Shown here: piece after piece, positions 4,937-6,449 of the stretch | How the letters are laid out: each line of letters begins with the position of its first letter | How positions within the stretch are numbered: position 1 is the first letter of the stretch | Translations under genes and position numbers: made by a program | The notes under the pieces: generated by a model | The model's input: only the letters and a program-made list of their open reading frames with translations | Told to the model about the DNA's origin: nothing | The model's database searches: none | Assembly: GCA_937927885.1 (NCBI GenBank) | Contig: CALEZJ010000343.1 | Coordinates: 1 to 6,449 of the forward strand | Reading direction: 5' to 3' | DNA from: an uncultured Paracoccaceae bacterium | GTDB lineage: Bacteria; Pseudomonadota; Alphaproteobacteria; Rhodobacterales; Rhodobacteraceae | Length of the DNA: 6,449 nt

Positions 4937-6449
4937 TCACATGTTGGGATAGTTCGGTCCGTCGCCACCCTGCGGCGTGGTCCAGACGATGTTCTGCGAC
5001 GGGTCCTTGATGTCGCAGGTCTTGCAATGCACGCAGTTCTGGAAGTTGATCACGAACTCTGGCTTGCCAGCCTTTTCGACCACCTCGTAAACCCCCGCCG
5101 GGCAATAGCGCTGCGCGGGTTCGGCGAATCTGGGCAGGTTGACAGCGATCGGCACCGAGGCGTCCTTCAGCCGCAGGTGCGGCGGCTGGCTTTCCTCATG
5201 GTTGGTAAAGGCGAAACTGACGTTGGTCAGACGGTCAAAGGACAGCACGCCATCGGGTTTCGGATACTCGATGACCTTGTAATCCTTGGCCTCTCCGGTG
5301 GCCTTGGCGTCGCTGATCCGGTGGCGCAGCGTGCCGAACAGGCTGAACCCCAGCGTATTGGTCCACATGTCCAGCCCACCCAGCGCCAACGAGGGCAAGA
5401 GACCCCACTTCGACCACATCGGCTTGACGTTGCGCACCTTTTTCAGGTCCTTGCCGATCACGCCCCCGCGCACCGCCTCTTCATAGGCCAGCAGTTCGTC
5501 GCCCTCGCGCCCGGCTTGCAGCGCAGCAAAGGCAGCCTCGGCAGCCTCGATCCCCGAATGCATGGCATTGTGGTTGCCCTTGATGCGCGGCACGTTGACC
5601 AGACCCGCCGAACAGCCCAGCAGAACGCCACCCGGGAAGGTCAGTTTCGGGATCGACTGCCAGCCGCCCTCAGAGATCGCCCGCGCACCATAGGCCACGC
5701 GCTTGCCGCCCTTCAGCAACTCGGCCACCATCGGGTGATGCTTGAAGCGCTGGAATTCCATATAGGGATAAAGGTGCGGGTTCTTGTAGTTCAGATGCAC
5801 CACGAACCCGATCAGAACCTGATTGTTCTCGAAGTGATAGAGGAAGCTTCCGCCGCCTGCGTTGCCACCCAGAGGCCAGCCCATCGTGTGGGTGACGGTC
5901 CCCAGACGGTGCTTTTCGGGGTCGATCTGCCAGATCTCCTTCATCCCGATGCCGAATTTCTGCGCGCAATGACCCTTGGACAGTTCGAACTTCTCGATCA
6001 ACTGGCGCGCCAGCGAGCCGCGTACGCCTTCGGCGATGAAGACATATTTGCCGTGCAATTCCATCCCGGGCTCGTAATTCGCGCCCATCGCGCCGTCCGA
6101 GTCCTTGCCGAATTCGCCCGCGACCACGCCCTTCACGCGGGTGCCCTCCATGACCAGCTCGCTGGCTGCCATGCCGGGGAAGATCTCGACGCCCAGCGCC
6201 TCGGCCTGTTCGGCCATCCAGCGGCAGACATTGCCCATGCTGACGATATAGTTGCCGTGGTTCGACATCAGCGGCGGCATCGGCCAGTTGGGCACGCGAA
6301 TTTGCCCCGCTTCACCGATCATGTAGAAATTGTCATGCGTGACCGGCACGTTCAGAGGGGCGCCCTTTTCCTTCCAGTCGGGGATCAGACGATCCAGCCC
6401 CGAAGGATCCAGCACCGCGCCCGACAGGATATGGGCGCCAACCTCGGAC
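4937..6449 (-). CDS. Electron transfer flavoprotein-ubiquinone oxidoreductase, N-terminus cut by window edge
   Basis: About 503 C-terminal residues of ETF-QO, the membrane-associated FAD and [4Fe-4S] enzyme that passes electrons from reduced ETF (fatty-acid and amino-acid dehydrogenases) to ubiquinone. The frame stays open past the GTG at 6415 to the edge, adding SEVGAHILSGA, a conserved part of the family's N-terminal FAD domain, so GTG is not the start and roughly 45-55 residues with the dinucleotide-binding GxGxxG lie outside. Visible are the FAD-domain AEGVRG (fragment residues about 139-144), the SKGHCAQKFGIGMKEIW region, the GWQSIPKLTFPGG...GCSAGLVN region (about 262-285) associated with the quinone/FAD site, and the C-terminal cluster domain. 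The four cluster cysteines are present: one in YCPAGVYE (codon 5104-5102) and three in CVHCKTC (codons 5035-5033, 5026-5024, 5017-5015). The C-terminus NYPNM and TGA stop are intact. It is followed by the TPR gene after 114 bp, same strand. Confidence 0.96.
   Translation of the reverse strand, partial: SEVGAHILSGAVLDPSGLDRLIPDWKEKGAPLNVPVTHDNFYMIGEAGQIRVPNWPMPPLMSNHGNYIVSMGNVCRWMAEQAEALGVEIFPGMAASELVMEGTRVKGVVAGEFGKDSDGAMGANYEPGMELHGKYVFIAEGVRGSLARQLIEKFELSKGHCAQKFGIGMKEIWQIDPEKHRLGTVTHTMGWPLGGNAGGGSFLYHFENNQVLIGFVVHLNYKNPHLYPYMEFQRFKHHPMVAELLKGGKRVAYGARAISEGGWQSIPKLTFPGGVLLGCSAGLVNVPRIKGNHNAMHSGIEAAEAAFAALQAGREGDELLAYEEAVRGGVIGKDLKKVRNVKPMWSKWGLLPSLALGGLDMWTNTLGFSLFGTLRHRISDAKATGEAKDYKVIEYPKPDGVLSFDRLTNVSFAFTNHEESQPPHLRLKDASVPIAVNLPRFAEPAQRYCPAGVYEVVEKAGKPEFVINFQNCVHCKTCDIKDPSQNIVWTTPQGGDGPNYPNM

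Overview
The window looks like DNA from a GC-rich, ubiquinone-using alphaproteobacterium. The region from about 750 to 6449 has the character of Rhodobacterales/Roseobacter-group DNA. This rests on the gene set and order (ETF-ubiquinone oxidoreductase, exported TPR protein, ispE; then a polyprenyl diphosphate synthase divergent from a DUF2007 gene and a tRNA1(Val)-type methyltransferase) and on the CTG-dominated leucine codons. Genus-level placement is not possible by eye.

Layout, left to right. Positions 1-49 (minus) hold the first 16 codons of an Anbu-type proteasome-like peptidase. Positions 82 to about 745 (minus) hold the C-terminal three quarters of a transglutaminase-like cysteine protease of the kind found beside Anbu. 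Positions ~746-1003 (minus) hold only the N-terminal third of a TrmN6-like SAM methyltransferase. These two gene fragments abut mid-gene, so the window contains a sharp hybrid junction near 738-755. Positions 996-1199 (minus) encode a small DUF2007 protein overlapping the methyltransferase start. Positions 1252-2241 (plus) encode the long-chain polyprenyl diphosphate synthase (ispB type), divergent from DUF2007 across a 52-bp gap. Positions 2274-3110 (minus) encode IspE, which overlaps by 1 nt the end of an exported TPR protein at 3110-4822 (minus). Positions 4937-6449 (minus) hold ETF-QO, cut by the window's right edge and lacking its N-terminus.

The right-hand part has a coherent metabolic theme. 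IspE is a step of the MEP pathway that supplies IPP/DMAPP, the IspB-type enzyme builds the ubiquinone tail from them, and ETF-QO delivers electrons to ubiquinone. The TPR protein is periplasmic by its signal peptide. Its C-terminal repeats and its position beside ispE recall the pseudomonad CtpA adaptor LbcA.

The most notable observation is the breakpoint. Left of it, leucine is coded mainly by CTC (15 of 27 in the Anbu and transglutaminase fragments). Right of it, CTC is almost absent (1 in ispB). The two sides therefore probably come from different genomic backgrounds, through either a real recombination or insertion, or a chimeric (metagenomic) assembly. The sequence alone cannot decide between these. 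I found no tRNA, rRNA, CRISPR array, insertion sequence or clear intrinsic terminator, and I do not see convincing evidence of an undescribed system.
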